Assembly (NCBI GenBank): GCA_963930055.1
Contig: CAWVKS010000003.1
Span: forward strand, 62,001-126,000
Length of the DNA: 64,000 nucleotides
Reading direction: 5' to 3'
Source: Pullichristensenella sp963930055
Lineage (GTDB): Bacteria > Bacillota > Clostridia > Christensenellales > Aristaeellaceae
Made by a program: the position numbers and the translations under genes. The notes below the pieces were generated by a model. The model saw only the letters and a program-made list of their open reading frames with translations. It was not told where the DNA came from and did no database searches. The number at the start of each line of letters is the position of its first letter. The first letter of the stretch is position 1. Positions 40,257 to 48,358 of this stretch are shown piece by piece.

Positions 40257-41129
40257 ATGGCGGAGTATACCATCATCACCGATTCCTCGTGCGACTTGCC
40301 GGACGACGTCGCCGCGCAACTGGGGGTCAAGGTCGTGCCTCTCTCCCTCACGCTGGGGGGGAAGGAATACTTCAACACCACCGACGCGCGCGGCATCCCC
40401 AACAAGGAGTTCTACGCGCGCCTGCGCGCAGGCGAGATCTCCAAGACCTCGGCGGCCAACGCCGACGTATTCGTTGCGGCCATGGAGCCGGAGATGCAGG
40501 CCGGCCGCGACGTGCTCTACATCGGCTTTTCCTCCGCCCTCAGCGCCACCTGCCAGGTGGGCGCGAACGTGGGGCGCGAACTGATGGAGAAATACCCCGG
40601 CCGCAAGGTCTATACGGTGGATTCCCTCTGCGCCTCCCTGGGGCAGGGCCTGTTTGTCTACCTGCTGGCGCAGAAAAAGCGCGAGGGCATGGACCTGGAG
40701 GCCCTGTGCGACTATGCTGAGGATCTGAAACTGCACATCTGCCACTGGTTTACCGTGGAAGATCTGCAATTCCTCCGCCGCGGCGGCCGCGTGAGCGCGG
40801 CGGCGGCGGTGATCGGCTCTATCCTCAGCATCAAGCCCGTCCTGCATGTCGATAACGAGGGCCGCCTCATCCCCGTCTCCAAGGTGCGCGGCCGCAAGGC
40901 GTCCCTGCGCGCCATCGCCGACAAGGTCAGGGAAACGATGCTCGACCGCCCCGACCAGACGCTCTTTATCAGCCATGGCGACAGCGAGGAGGACGCCCGT
41001 CTCGTCGCCGAAATGATCAAGGAGCGCACGGGGCTTGAACTTCAGGTGCTCAACTTCGTCGGCCCGGTCATCGGCTCGCATTCCGGCCCGGGCACCATCG
41101 CTGTCTTTTACATCGGCAGCGAGCGTTAG
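40257..41129 (+). CDS. DegV family fatty acid-binding protein
   Basis: A 290-residue protein of the DegV/FakB family, which presents fatty acids to a kinase. Conserved parts are YTIITDSSCDLPDDVAAQLGV, the SSALSATCQ loop, HWFTVEDLQFLRRGGRVSAA and GPVIGSHSGPGTIAVFYIG. AGGGAACACAC precedes the ATG and a promoter of the TTGCGT-17-TATAGT type lies near 40184-40212. A second DegV follows 18 bases later. No fakA is in the window. Confidence 0.94.
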   Translation: MAEYTIITDSSCDLPDDVAAQLGVKVVPLSLTLGGKEYFNTTDARGIPNKEFYARLRAGEISKTSAANADVFVAAMEPEMQAGRDVLYIGFSSALSATCQVGANVGRELMEKYPGRKVYTVDSLCASLGQGLFVYLLAQKKREGMDLEALCDYAEDLKLHICHWFTVEDLQFLRRGGRVSAAAAVIGSILSIKPVLHVDNEGRLIPVSKVRGRKASLRAIADKVRETMLDRPDQTLFISHGDSEEDARLVAEMIKERTGLELQVLNFVGPVIGSHSGPGTIAVFYIGSER

Positions 41130-41147
41130 AAAGGGAGGCTTTGGGGA

Positions 41148-41990
41148 ATGGTCAAGATCTCGGCGGACAGTACCTGCGATCTGTCCCCGGAACTGCTCAA
41201 GCGCTACGACGTCGCCATCCAGCCGCTTTACATCGTCAGGGACAGTGAATCCCTGCGCGACGGCGTGGACATCCGCCCGACCGACATTTTTGCCCATGTG
41301 GAAAAAACCGGCAAGCTTCTAAAGACCGCGGCGGTCAGCGTGGAGGACTACATAGAACTGTTCCGCCGCCGCACCGCGGACGGCAGCGAAGTCGTCCACA
41401 TCACCATCAGCGCCGAAATGTCCGCCTGCTACCAGAACGCCTGCCTCGCCGCGCGCGAGGTGCCGGGCGTCTACCCCGTGGATTCGAGAAACCTCTCCAC
41501 CGGCATGGGCCTGGTGGTCATCGAGGCCGCCAGGCGCGCCCGGATGGGGGAGGACGGCGCGTCCATCCAGAAGGCCATGGAGGAATTCACGCCCCGCGTG
41601 GAGGCCAGCTTCGTCATCGACCGGCTGGACTACCTCTACAAGGGCGGCCGCTGCTCGGCGCTGGCGGCGCTGGGCGCGAACCTTCTGCATATGAAGCCCT
41701 GCATCGAGGTGCGCAACGGCAAGATGGGCGTGGGACGCAAATACCGCGGCCCTTATGAAAAAGTGTTGCGACAGTACGCCCACGACCGCCTCCACGGCCG
41801 CGAGGACATAGACCGAAGCCGCGCCTTCATCACCTGGTCCACCTGCCCGCAGCCGGCGCTGGACGCCGTGCGCGCCGTCTGCCGCGAGGAAGGCCATTTC
41901 GACGAACTTCTGGAAACGCAGGCCGGCTGCACCATCTGCAACCACTGCGGCCCCAACACGCTGGGCGTGCTCTTCGTCCGCAAGGGGTGA
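41148..41990 (+). CDS. Second DegV family protein
   Basis: A 280-residue DegV paralogue, clearly related to but well diverged from its neighbour: KISADSTCDLSPELLKRYDV, SAEMSACYQN, FVIDRLDYLYKGGRCSALAALGANLL and GCTICNHCGPNTLGVLFV. The end motif has C-N-H-C-G-P-N-T in place of S-H-S-G-P-G-T, which probably changes the lipid head-group site. It is co-transcribed with the first DegV gene. GGGAGGC precedes the start. Confidence 0.92.
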   Translation: MVKISADSTCDLSPELLKRYDVAIQPLYIVRDSESLRDGVDIRPTDIFAHVEKTGKLLKTAAVSVEDYIELFRRRTADGSEVVHITISAEMSACYQNACLAAREVPGVYPVDSRNLSTGMGLVVIEAARRARMGEDGASIQKAMEEFTPRVEASFVIDRLDYLYKGGRCSALAALGANLLHMKPCIEVRNGKMGVGRKYRGPYEKVLRQYAHDRLHGREDIDRSRAFITWSTCPQPALDAVRAVCREEGHFDELLETQAGCTICNHCGPNTLGVLFVRKG

Positions 41991-42000
41991 CGCATAGCCC

Positions 42001-42036
42001 AAAGCGCCGGACATGATGCACGTCCGGCGCTTTTCC
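42001..42036 (+). terminator. Terminator of the degV pair
   Basis: AAAGCGCCGGAC and GTCCGGCGCTTT form a 12-bp stem followed by TCC. Confidence 0.8.
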
Positions 42037-42049
42037 ATGCCCAAAAAGG

Positions 42050-42087
42050 GACGGGCCGCCGTGCTGCGGATCACGGCGGCCCGTCAA
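42050..42087 (+). other. Strong hairpin before the 21-residue ORF
   Basis: GACGGGCCGCCGTG and CACGGCGGCCCGTC form a 14-bp stem with an eight-base loop, ending four bases before an AAAGGAG ribosome binding site. It could protect or regulate a short transcript. Confidence 0.55.
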
Positions 42088-42099
42088 AAGGAGAAGATC

Positions 42100-42165
42100 A
42101 TGAAGAAACATCCAACGCGATTATCGTACCAGAAAAATGTTTATTTTCCACAGAACTGCGGTTAA
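42100..42165 (+). CDS. Possible 21-residue peptide
   Basis: ATG 42100 follows AAAAGGAGAAGATC, one of the best-placed ribosome binding sites in the window, and opens 21 codons ending in TAA (starts MKKHPTRLSYQKN, ends PQNCG). The sequence is AT-richer than its neighbours. No family is recognised. It lies between the degV terminator and cotJA. Confidence 0.35.
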   Translation: MKKHPTRLSYQKNVYFPQNCG

Positions 42166-42203
42166 TTCTTGATGGAAAATGCAAAGATAACACAGCCCCG
42201 CAC

Positions 42204-42228
42204 CCCTGTCTCCCGCGCGGCATACATT
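42204..42228 (+). promoter_or_regulatory. Candidate sporulation promoter of cotJABC
   Basis: CATACATT at 42221-42228 matches the -10 box of sigma-E (CATACA-n-T) and resembles sigma-K. The matching -35 region is weak: there is no ATA, but CACC lies at a sigma-K-like distance. No sigma-A promoter is visible before cotJA. Confidence 0.45.
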
Positions 42229-42270
42229 GCCCCGGGCGCATCGCCCGAATCCCGCAAAGGAGACAGCAAA

Positions 42271-42426
42271 ATGGAAAACAAGACACGTCCGCGCCTCCCC
42301 CTGGCCATGGCCCGCGTGGCCTGGCAGATGTGGGAAGGCACGCTTTCGCCCGCCGACGCCTTAAAGCGCGGCACGGCCTTTGCCGCCCTCTATATGCCCT
42401 TTTTGGGAAAGGAGGCGCGCGCATGA
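42271..42426 (+). CDS. cotJA: Spore coat protein CotJA
   Basis: A 51-residue spore coat-associated protein with the CotJA core PRLPLAMARVAWQMWEGTLSPADALKRGTAFAALYMPFLGK. Start 42271 is supported by AAAGGAG eight bases upstream and by the candidate promoter; an in-frame TTG at 42169 would add 34 unrelated residues. It overlaps cotJB. Confidence 0.88.
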   Translation: MENKTRPRLPLAMARVAWQMWEGTLSPADALKRGTAFAALYMPFLGKEARA

Positions 42427-42662
42427 ACCGCGAAAAGGATCTTCGCGCCGTCAGCGAATGGAGCTTCCTCGCCGACGACCTCAAACTCTATCTGGACACC
42501 CATCCCACAGACGCCCACGCGCTGGCGGCGTTTCAGAACGCCCTCGCCGAGCGCAAAGCCGCCGTGGCCGCCTATGAAAAGGCGCACGGCGCGCTCACGC
42601 ACGACGGCCTGCTCGCCTCGCCGGACTACGACTGGGTGGAGCAGCCCTTTCCCTTTGAATAG
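42423..42662 (+). CDS. cotJB: Spore coat protein CotJB
   Basis: A 79-residue CotJB protein. Family features are EWSFLADDLKLYLDTHPTDAHAL and the aromatic end DYDWVEQPFPFE. Its ATG overlaps the cotJA stop (ATGA), and GGAGGCGCGC precedes it. Confidence 0.92.
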   Translation: MNREKDLRAVSEWSFLADDLKLYLDTHPTDAHALAAFQNALAERKAAVAAYEKAHGALTHDGLLASPDYDWVEQPFPFE

Positions 42663-42673
42663 GAGGCCGGCAC

Positions 42674-43270
42674 ATGTGGCTCTATGAAAAACGCCTGCAA
42701 TTCCCCGTCAACATCCAGAACAAAAACGCCCGCCTGGCCAAGGCCATCACCAGCCAGCTTGGCGGGCCGGACGGCGAACTGGCCGCCTCCATGCGCTATT
42801 TCGCCCAGCGCTACGCCATGCCCGACCGCCGCGTGGCGGGGCTTTTGAACGACGTGGCCACTGAGGAGCTCGCCCATCTGGAGATGATCGGCACGATCAT
42901 CCGCCAGCTCACCCGCGGCCTTTCCGCCGAGGAACTCAAACAGCAGGGCTTTGACGACTACTACGTCGACCACACCGGCGGCATATGGATGCAGGCCGCC
43001 TCCGGTGTGCCCTTCACCGCCGCCTATTTCCAGTCCAAGGGCGACCCGGTGACCGACCTTCACGAGGCCATGGCCGCCGAGCAGAAGGCGCGCACCACCT
43101 ACGACAACATCCTCCGCCTCGCCGACGACCCGGACGTCGTCGCCCCCATCCGCTTCCTCCGCCAGCGCGAAGTGGTGCACTACCAGCGCTTCGGCGAGGG
43201 GCTGCGCCTGATCGAAGAGGCGCTCGACAGCCGCGACCCTTACGCCCGCAACCCCGCCTTTGACGCCTGA
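42674..43270 (+). CDS. cotJC: CotJC, manganese catalase-like spore coat protein
   Basis: A 198-residue member of the CotJC/manganese catalase family, MWLYEKRLQFPVNIQNKNARLAK. The di-metal ligands are seen as E in ELAASMRYFAQ, the E-x-x-H pair in TEELAHLEMIG, E in AAEQKARTTY and H in REVVHYQRF. GGAGGCCGGCAC precedes the ATG. With CotJA and CotJB it forms part of the inner spore coat. Confidence 0.94.
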   Translation: MWLYEKRLQFPVNIQNKNARLAKAITSQLGGPDGELAASMRYFAQRYAMPDRRVAGLLNDVATEELAHLEMIGTIIRQLTRGLSAEELKQQGFDDYYVDHTGGIWMQAASGVPFTAAYFQSKGDPVTDLHEAMAAEQKARTTYDNILRLADDPDVVAPIRFLRQREVVHYQRFGEGLRLIEEALDSRDPYARNPAFDA

Positions 43271-43322
43271 CCCCCCGCATGGCCCCCTGCGTCGCGCAGG
43301 CGGCGCCTTGAGGATACAAATG

Positions 43323-43347
43323 CCTTGCCACGGCCGCCGTGGCAAGG
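43323..43347. terminator. Perfect hairpin after cotJABC
   Basis: CCTTGCCACGG and CCGTGGCAAGG form an 11-bp stem with a three-base loop. No T-run follows on the plus strand, so termination is uncertain. Confidence 0.5.
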
Positions 43348-43386
43348 GGATTCCATAAAATACCGGGAAAAAATAGCCGCGCCCCT

Positions 43387-43415
43387 TTGACAGCGCGGCT
43401 TTGTGATGCTATGAT
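43387..43415 (+). promoter_or_regulatory. deoC promoter
   Basis: TTGACA (43387-43392) and TATGAT (43410-43415), 17-bp spacer. Confidence 0.75.
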
Positions 43416-43459
43416 ATAATCAAGGTATCAGTTGTTTTCTATCCTGGAGGCCATGGATT

Positions 43460-44128
43460 ATGAAGATCGCCCGCTATATCGACCATGCCGTGCTCGACCC
43501 CGCCCTCACGCCTGAGGAGGTGCGCGCCGCCATACAACTTGGCGTCGACAACGGCGTTTACTCCGTCTGCGTGCAGCCGCGCGATATCGAGGCCGCCCTT
43601 TCCCTGTGCAAGGGCACGGATACGTGCGTTTCCTGCGTGCTGGATTTCCCCCAGGGCTGCGGCGGCGTGCGGGCCAAGCGCGAGGCTGCCCGCCTTTACG
43701 CCGGCATGGGCGTGCGGGAGATCGACATGGTGATGAACTATGGCGCGGCCAGGGGCGGCGATTGGGCCGCCGTGCGCGAGGAGATCTTCGCCGTGGTGGA
43801 GGAAGCGCACGCGCGCGGCGTGCTGGTCAAGGTCATTTTGGAGACCTGCCAGCTGAGCGAGGACGGCATTTGCCGGGCGGTGGACGCCTGCGTGGATGTC
43901 GGCGCGGATTTCGTCAAGACCTCCACGGGTTTTTCCGCCGGGGGCGCGACCCCCGAGGCGGTGATGGCCATGGTCTCGCAGGCGGCGGGGCGCGTCCGCG
44001 TCAAGGCCTCGGGCGGCATCCGCACGCTGGAGGACGCCCGCGCCTACTTGAAGATGGGCGCCGAGCGCCTGGGCGTGGGGTTTTCCACCGTCCCCAAACT
44101 CGTTTCCGCGGAAGCGGAGGGCAAATGA
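43460..44128 (+). CDS. deoC: Deoxyribose-phosphate aldolase DeoC
   Basis: A 222-residue class I aldolase that splits 2-deoxyribose 5-phosphate into acetaldehyde and glyceraldehyde 3-phosphate. The Schiff-base lysine is in FVKTSTGF, the second lysine in VKASGGIRT and the catalytic aspartate in EIDMVMNYG. The start follows CCTGGAGGCCATGGATT. It stands alone before nfnA, without other deo genes. Confidence 0.95.
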   Translation: MKIARYIDHAVLDPALTPEEVRAAIQLGVDNGVYSVCVQPRDIEAALSLCKGTDTCVSCVLDFPQGCGGVRAKREAARLYAGMGVREIDMVMNYGAARGGDWAAVREEIFAVVEEAHARGVLVKVILETCQLSEDGICRAVDACVDVGADFVKTSTGFSAGGATPEAVMAMVSQAAGRVRVKASGGIRTLEDARAYLKMGAERLGVGFSTVPKLVSAEAEGK

Positions 44129-44194
44129 ACGCATGGCGCGCGACGGGCGTCCCTGCCGCGCGTTCACGGATAAAACAGCAACGGAGGACACAGT

Positions 44195-45052
44195 ATGTAC
44201 CCGATCCTTGAAAAGCGCCGTCTCAACGAGACGACCACGCTGATGCGCGTCCTGGCGCCGCGCGTCGCCAAAAAAGCCGGCCCGGGCCAGTTTATCATAC
44301 TGCGCATCGACGAAAACGGCGAGCGCATCCCCCTGACCATTGCCGGCTACGACCGCGAAAGCGGCAGCGTCACCATCATCTTCCAGAAGGTCGGCAAGAC
44401 CACCATCCGCCTGGACGAGATGAACGCGGGCGACAGCCTGCTGGACTTTGTCGGCCCCCTCGGCCGCGTCAGCGAGTACGGCGACGTCAGGGGCAAGCGC
44501 GTGGCCGTCATCGGCGGCGGCCTGGGCATCGCCATCGCCTACCCGCAGGCCGTGGCGCTCACGCAGCTGGGCGCGGAGGTGGACATGATCGTCGGCTTCC
44601 GCAACATCGGCCTGGCCATCCTCATGGACGAGCTGCAAAACGCCTCGAAGAACCTCATCGTCATGACCGACGACGGTTCCAACGGCAAAAAGGGCTTCGT
44701 CACCGACGCGCTGCGCGAGCAGCTCGAAGCCGGGGCCAGGTACGAGCACGTGGTCGCCATCGGCCCTATGCCGATGATGCGCGCCGTGTGCGAGATGACC
44801 CGCCCCTACGGCATCCACACCATCGTCAGCATGAACCCCATCATGATCGACGGCACCGGCATGTGCGGCGGCTGCCGCCTCACCGTCGGCGGCGAGACGA
44901 AGTTCGCCTGCGTGGACGGCCCCGAGTTCGACGGCCATCTGGTCGATTTCGACGAGGCCATGAAGCGCTCGCGCATGTACTCCGCCGAGGAAAAGCTCAG
45001 CAAGGAGAAGCACATCTGCCGCATGAAGGAGGCCGCCGAGCATGTACAATAA
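44195..45052 (+). CDS. nfnA: NfnA, ferredoxin-NADP reductase small subunit
   Basis: A 285-residue FAD and [2Fe-2S] subunit of the NADH-dependent ferredoxin:NADP oxidoreductase (annotated also as sulfide dehydrogenase or PyrK-like). The FAD domain comes first (GQFIILRIDENGERIPLTIAGYD), then the NAD domain (VIGGGLGIAIAYPQA), and the cluster region GTGMCGGCRLTVGG with a further Cys in FACVDGPEFDGH. It overlaps the nfnB start by 11 bases. The complex bifurcates electrons between NADH and ferredoxin. Confidence 0.93.
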   Translation: MYPILEKRRLNETTTLMRVLAPRVAKKAGPGQFIILRIDENGERIPLTIAGYDRESGSVTIIFQKVGKTTIRLDEMNAGDSLLDFVGPLGRVSEYGDVRGKRVAVIGGGLGIAIAYPQAVALTQLGAEVDMIVGFRNIGLAILMDELQNASKNLIVMTDDGSNGKKGFVTDALREQLEAGARYEHVVAIGPMPMMRAVCEMTRPYGIHTIVSMNPIMIDGTGMCGGCRLTVGGETKFACVDGPEFDGHLVDFDEAMKRSRMYSAEEKLSKEKHICRMKEAAEHVQ

Positions 45053-46427
45053 GAGCCTGACCAAATTGCCCGCGCGCGAGCAGGCCCCCGAGGTGCGCCG
45101 CCGCAACTTTGAAGAAGTTTCCCAGGGCTACGACGAAGCCATGGCGCGGGAGGAGGCCACCCGCTGCATCGACTGCAAGAACCCCGCCTGCATGACCGGC
45201 TGCCCCGTGGGCGTGCACATCCCCGATTTTATCCGCCACGTCAAGGAAGGCGAGTTCGCAAAGGCCTACGAGACCATCCGCCTGACCAACAACCTGCCCG
45301 CCATCTGCGGCCGCGTCTGCCCGCAGGAGACGCAGTGCGAGTCCAAATGCGTGCGCGGCGTCAAGGGCGACCCGGTGGGCATCGGCCGCCTCGAGCGCTT
45401 CTGCGCCGACTACGCCATGCAGCACGCCTCCGCCAAGGCTGAGCGCCCCGCCCCCAACGGCCACCGCGTGGCCGTGGTCGGCTCCGGCCCCTCGGGCCTG
45501 ACCTGCGCCGGCGATCTGGCCAAGCTGGGTTACGATGTAACCATCTTCGAGGCGCTGCATACCCCCGGCGGCGTGCTGGTCTACGGCATTCCCGAGTTCC
45601 GCCTGCCCAAGCGCCTTGTGCGCGAGGAGATCGCCACCGTCGAGGCGCTGGGCGTGAAGATCGAGACCGACGTGGTCGTCGGCCGCTCCGTGTCTCTGGA
45701 AGAACTGTTCGACGAGGGCTACGAGGCCGTGTTCGTCGGCTCCGGCGCGGGCCTGCCGCGCTTCCAGGGCATCCCCGGCGAGAACCTCAACGGCGTCTAC
45801 TCGGCCAACGAGTTTTTGACCCGCATCAACCTGATGAAGGCCTACGCCTTCCCGGAGACGGACACCCCCGTGCGCGTGGGCAAGAAGGTGGCCGTGGTCG
45901 GCGGCGGCAACGTGGCCATGGACGCGGCGCGCTCGGCGCTGCGCCTGGGCGCGGACGAAGTTTCCATCGTCTACCGCCGCTCGGAAAAGGAAATGCCCGC
46001 CCGCCTCGAGGAAGTACACCACGCCAAGGAAGAGGGCGTCAACTTCCGCATGCTCACCAACCCCACCGCCATCCACGGCGACGAAAGCGGCAACGTGCGC
46101 GCCATGACCTGCGTGGAGATGGAGCTGGGCGAGCCGGACGCCTCCGGCCGCCGCCGCCCCGTGGTCAAGCAGGGCAGCGAGTTCGATCTCGACGTCGATA
46201 CCGTGGTCATCGCCATCGGCAACTCGCCCAACCCCCTCATCCGCGACACCACCCCCGGCTTGGAAACGCAGAAGTGGGGCGGCATCATCGTCGATGAAAA
46301 TGGCGCGACCAGCCTTGAAAACGTCTACGCCGGCGGCGACGCCGTCACCGGCGCGGCCACGGTCATACTCGCCATGGGCGCGGGCAAGACCGCCGCGAAG
46401 GCCATCCATGAAAAACTGAGCAAGTAA
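45042..46427 (+). CDS. nfnB: NfnB, glutamate synthase-like large subunit
   Basis: A 461-residue flavoprotein, often annotated gltA. N-terminal [4Fe-4S] motifs are CIDCKNPACMTGCPVG and CGRVCPQETQCESKCVRG. Two Rossmann sites follow, VVGSGPSGLTCAGDLAKLG and VVGGGNVAMDAARSALRLG. Because the glutamine amidotransferase subunit of real glutamate synthase is missing and nfnA is adjacent, it is assigned to NfnAB. Confidence 0.93.
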   Translation: MYNKSLTKLPAREQAPEVRRRNFEEVSQGYDEAMAREEATRCIDCKNPACMTGCPVGVHIPDFIRHVKEGEFAKAYETIRLTNNLPAICGRVCPQETQCESKCVRGVKGDPVGIGRLERFCADYAMQHASAKAERPAPNGHRVAVVGSGPSGLTCAGDLAKLGYDVTIFEALHTPGGVLVYGIPEFRLPKRLVREEIATVEALGVKIETDVVVGRSVSLEELFDEGYEAVFVGSGAGLPRFQGIPGENLNGVYSANEFLTRINLMKAYAFPETDTPVRVGKKVAVVGGGNVAMDAARSALRLGADEVSIVYRRSEKEMPARLEEVHHAKEEGVNFRMLTNPTAIHGDESGNVRAMTCVEMELGEPDASGRRRPVVKQGSEFDLDVDTVVIAIGNSPNPLIRDTTPGLETQKWGGIIVDENGATSLENVYAGGDAVTGAATVILAMGAGKTAAKAIHEKLSK

Positions 46428-46496
46428 GGCATACGTCCGCCCCGTCCGCCGGTGAGCGGGCGGGGCAACATTTATGTACGTTGGGAGCAACATTGC

Positions 46497-47000
46497 ATGC
46501 ACGACTATGAATTTCGCCCCTGCCGCCCCGAAGAAGCCGCGGAGGTGTTCCGCCTCATCCGCGCGCGCACCCGCTGGATGGACGAGGTGGGCATCCGCCA
46601 GTGGAACCACACCGACTACCTGAATGTGTTCCCGCTCGCCTATTATGAACGGCAGCAGGCCGAGGGCACGCTCTACGCCCTCTGTGAACGGCAGACCGGC
46701 AAACTGGCCGCTGCCGCCGTGCTGCTCACGGAGGACGAGCGCTGGCAGGGCGACACCGCCCCCGCCCTCTACATCCACAACCTCGTCGGCGCGCCCGACT
46801 GCCCCGGCGCGGGAAAGGAATTTCTCCGCCGCACGGAGGAAATGGCCTTGCGCATGGGCAAGCGCTATTTGCGCCTGGATTCCACGCGCGACAACGAAGC
46901 ACTCACCGCCTACTACGAGCGCTGCGGCTTCCAGCCCGCCGGCGAATGCGCCCTCGGCGCCTACGAGGGCACGCTGCGGCAAAAGCCGCTCGCGTCCTGA
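46497..47000 (+). CDS. GNAT family acetyltransferase
   Basis: A 167-residue protein with a GNAT fold: FRPCRPEEAAEVFRLI, ALYIHNLVGAPDCPGAGKEFL as the CoA-binding region, and LRLDSTRDNEALTAYYERCGFQPAGE. ATG 46497 is preceded by GGGAGC. A GC-rich hairpin at about 46439-46466 separates it from nfnB. The substrate is unknown. Confidence 0.85.
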   Translation: MHDYEFRPCRPEEAAEVFRLIRARTRWMDEVGIRQWNHTDYLNVFPLAYYERQQAEGTLYALCERQTGKLAAAAVLLTEDERWQGDTAPALYIHNLVGAPDCPGAGKEFLRRTEEMALRMGKRYLRLDSTRDNEALTAYYERCGFQPAGECALGAYEGTLRQKPLAS

Positions 47001-47008
47001 ACAAAAAT

Positions 47009-47051
47009 ACGCCCCGCCGCCGGCATACCCGCCGCGACGGGGCGTGATTTT
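47009..47051. terminator. Bidirectional terminator between GNAT and ruvA
   Basis: ACGCCCCG (47009-47016) and CGGGGCGT (47038-47045) flank a GC-rich inner stem; T-rich runs follow on both strands. Confidence 0.7.
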
Positions 47052-47058
47052 CCTCCTG

Positions 47059-47649
47059 TCAGCTCCCCAGACTCTTCAATGCCAAAAAGATCATCTCATC
47101 CGCCTTCGCGGCCTTGCCCGCCACGGCGCTCACTGCCCGCGCGGCCTCGGAGGAGGCGTAGCCCAGCGCCATCAGCGCGGCGATGGCTTCGCTCTCGGCG
47201 CTGCCCGCAGGGGCGGCGGCCGCGGCGCTCTGGCCGGTCAGTTCGGCGTCGTCCACCTTGTCGCGCAGTTCCAGCACCAGCCGCTGCGCCGTCTTTTTGC
47301 CGATGCCGGGCACGCGCGTCAGCGCCGCCGCGTCGCCCGCCACCAATGCGATGGAAAGGTCGTTGAGCGGCATGGAGGAAAGGATGGACAGCGCCATGCG
47401 CGGCCCCACGCCGCTGACCGAGCGCAACCGCTCGAACATGCGCTTTTCCTCGCGGCTGTAAAAGCCGAACAGCTCCATGGCGTCCTCGCGCACGCTCAAT
47501 GTGGCGTAGAGCTTCATGCGCCCGCCCGCGGAGGGGGCCATGGAGAGCGTCTGCGCGCTCACCAGAAGAAGATAGCCCACGCCGTTCACGTCCAGCACGA
47601 TGCTGTCCGCCAGTTTTTCCGCCACGACACCGTCAAAATGCGCGTACAT
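47059..47649 (-). CDS. ruvA: Holliday junction protein RuvA
   Basis: A 196-residue junction-binding protein. The OB domain starts MYAHFDGVVAEKLADSIVLDVNGVGYLL, paired helix-hairpin-helix motifs are in VSGVGPRMALSIL and VPGIGKKTAQRLVLELRDK, and the C-terminal RuvB-contact domain ends ALMALGYASSEAARAV. ruvB, usually next, is absent here. ATG 47649 follows GGGAGGCAGGC. Confidence 0.96.
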   Translation of the reverse strand: MYAHFDGVVAEKLADSIVLDVNGVGYLLLVSAQTLSMAPSAGGRMKLYATLSVREDAMELFGFYSREEKRMFERLRSVSGVGPRMALSILSSMPLNDLSIALVAGDAAALTRVPGIGKKTAQRLVLELRDKVDDAELTGQSAAAAAPAGSAESEAIAALMALGYASSEAARAVSAVAGKAAKADEMIFLALKSLGS

Positions 47650-47661
47650 GCCTGCCTCCCG

Positions 47662-48156
47662 TCACTGTATCTTGAACAGTTTTTTCATATGGATGGAATT
47701 TGCGTGCGTCAGCGCCACGGCCAGCGCGTCGGCGGCGTCGTCCGGGCGGGCGATCTCCTGCATGCCCAGAAGCGCCTTCACCATGCGCTGCATCTGTATT
47801 TTGTCCGCGCCGCCATAGCCGGTGATGGCCTGCTTGATCTGCATCGGGGTATACTCATATACATTGTCCGTGCGCGCCGCCACCGCCGCCAGCGCCGCGC
47901 CGCGTGCCTGCGCCACGGCGATGCCCGTGGTGACGTTCTTGGAGAAAAACAGTTCTTCAAAGGCCACGTCGTCGGGCGCGTAGATGTCCAGAAGCTGGTT
48001 CACGCCCTGAAAGATGGAGCGCAGCCGCTGCGGGGTGGGGCATCCCGCGCGCGTGTTGATGGTGCCAAACTGCACCACCCTGCGCTTTTGCCCCTCCGCC
48101 TCGATGACGCCGTAGCCCATCGTCGCCAGCCCCGGGTCGATGCCGAGTATGATCAT
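47662..48156 (-). CDS. ruvC: Holliday junction resolvase RuvC
   Basis: A 164-residue resolvase of the RNase H fold. Acidic active-site positions are D7 in LGIDPG, E in AFEELFF and the aspartates in PDDAADALAVALTH. ATG 48156 follows GAGGAGGCGGGCA. It forms a ruvC-ruvA operon with a minus-strand promoter just upstream. Confidence 0.95.
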   Translation of the reverse strand: MIILGIDPGLATMGYGVIEAEGQKRRVVQFGTINTRAGCPTPQRLRSIFQGVNQLLDIYAPDDVAFEELFFSKNVTTGIAVAQARGAALAAVAARTDNVYEYTPMQIKQAITGYGGADKIQMQRMVKALLGMQEIARPDDAADALAVALTHANSIHMKKLFKIQ

Positions 48157-48182
48157 TGCCCGCCTCCTCATGTTCCTAGCCC

Positions 48183-48212
48183 ATCATACCGCATCCCCGC
48201 GTCCCCTGTCAA
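48183..48212 (-). promoter_or_regulatory. ruvCA promoter
   Basis: Minus-strand TTGACA (48207-48212) and TATGAT (48183-48188), 18-bp spacer. Confidence 0.75.
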
Positions 48213-48233
48213 GCGCCGCGAAAACTGCATATA

Positions 48234-48247
48234 CGAATATTTATGCA
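48234..48247. promoter_or_regulatory. ARG-box-like sequence before the amino-acid ABC operon
   Basis: CGAATATTTATGCA reads TGCATAAATATTCG on the other strand, close to one ArgR half-box pattern. It lies about 40 bases upstream of the -35 box. No argR is in the window, so this is only a hint that the transporter carries arginine. Confidence 0.25.
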
Positions 48248-48285
48248 CATAAATCGCATATTTTGTTAAATCATCGCCCGAACAG

Positions 48286-48314
48286 TTGCATTTTTCCCGC
48301 GATGGATGTATAAT
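48286..48314 (+). promoter_or_regulatory. Promoter of the second amino-acid ABC operon
   Basis: TTGCAT (48286-48291) and TATAAT (48309-48314), 17-bp spacer. Confidence 0.75.
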
Positions 48315-48358
48315 CATCACATCAAGCGCGAACGCGCACAAATTTGGAGGCTGAAACC

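Noticed and set aside
42169..42270. Longer CotJA starting at 42169
   Set aside because: The start would be TTG or ATG without a ribosome binding site, ahead of the candidate promoter; ATG 42271 has a good site.
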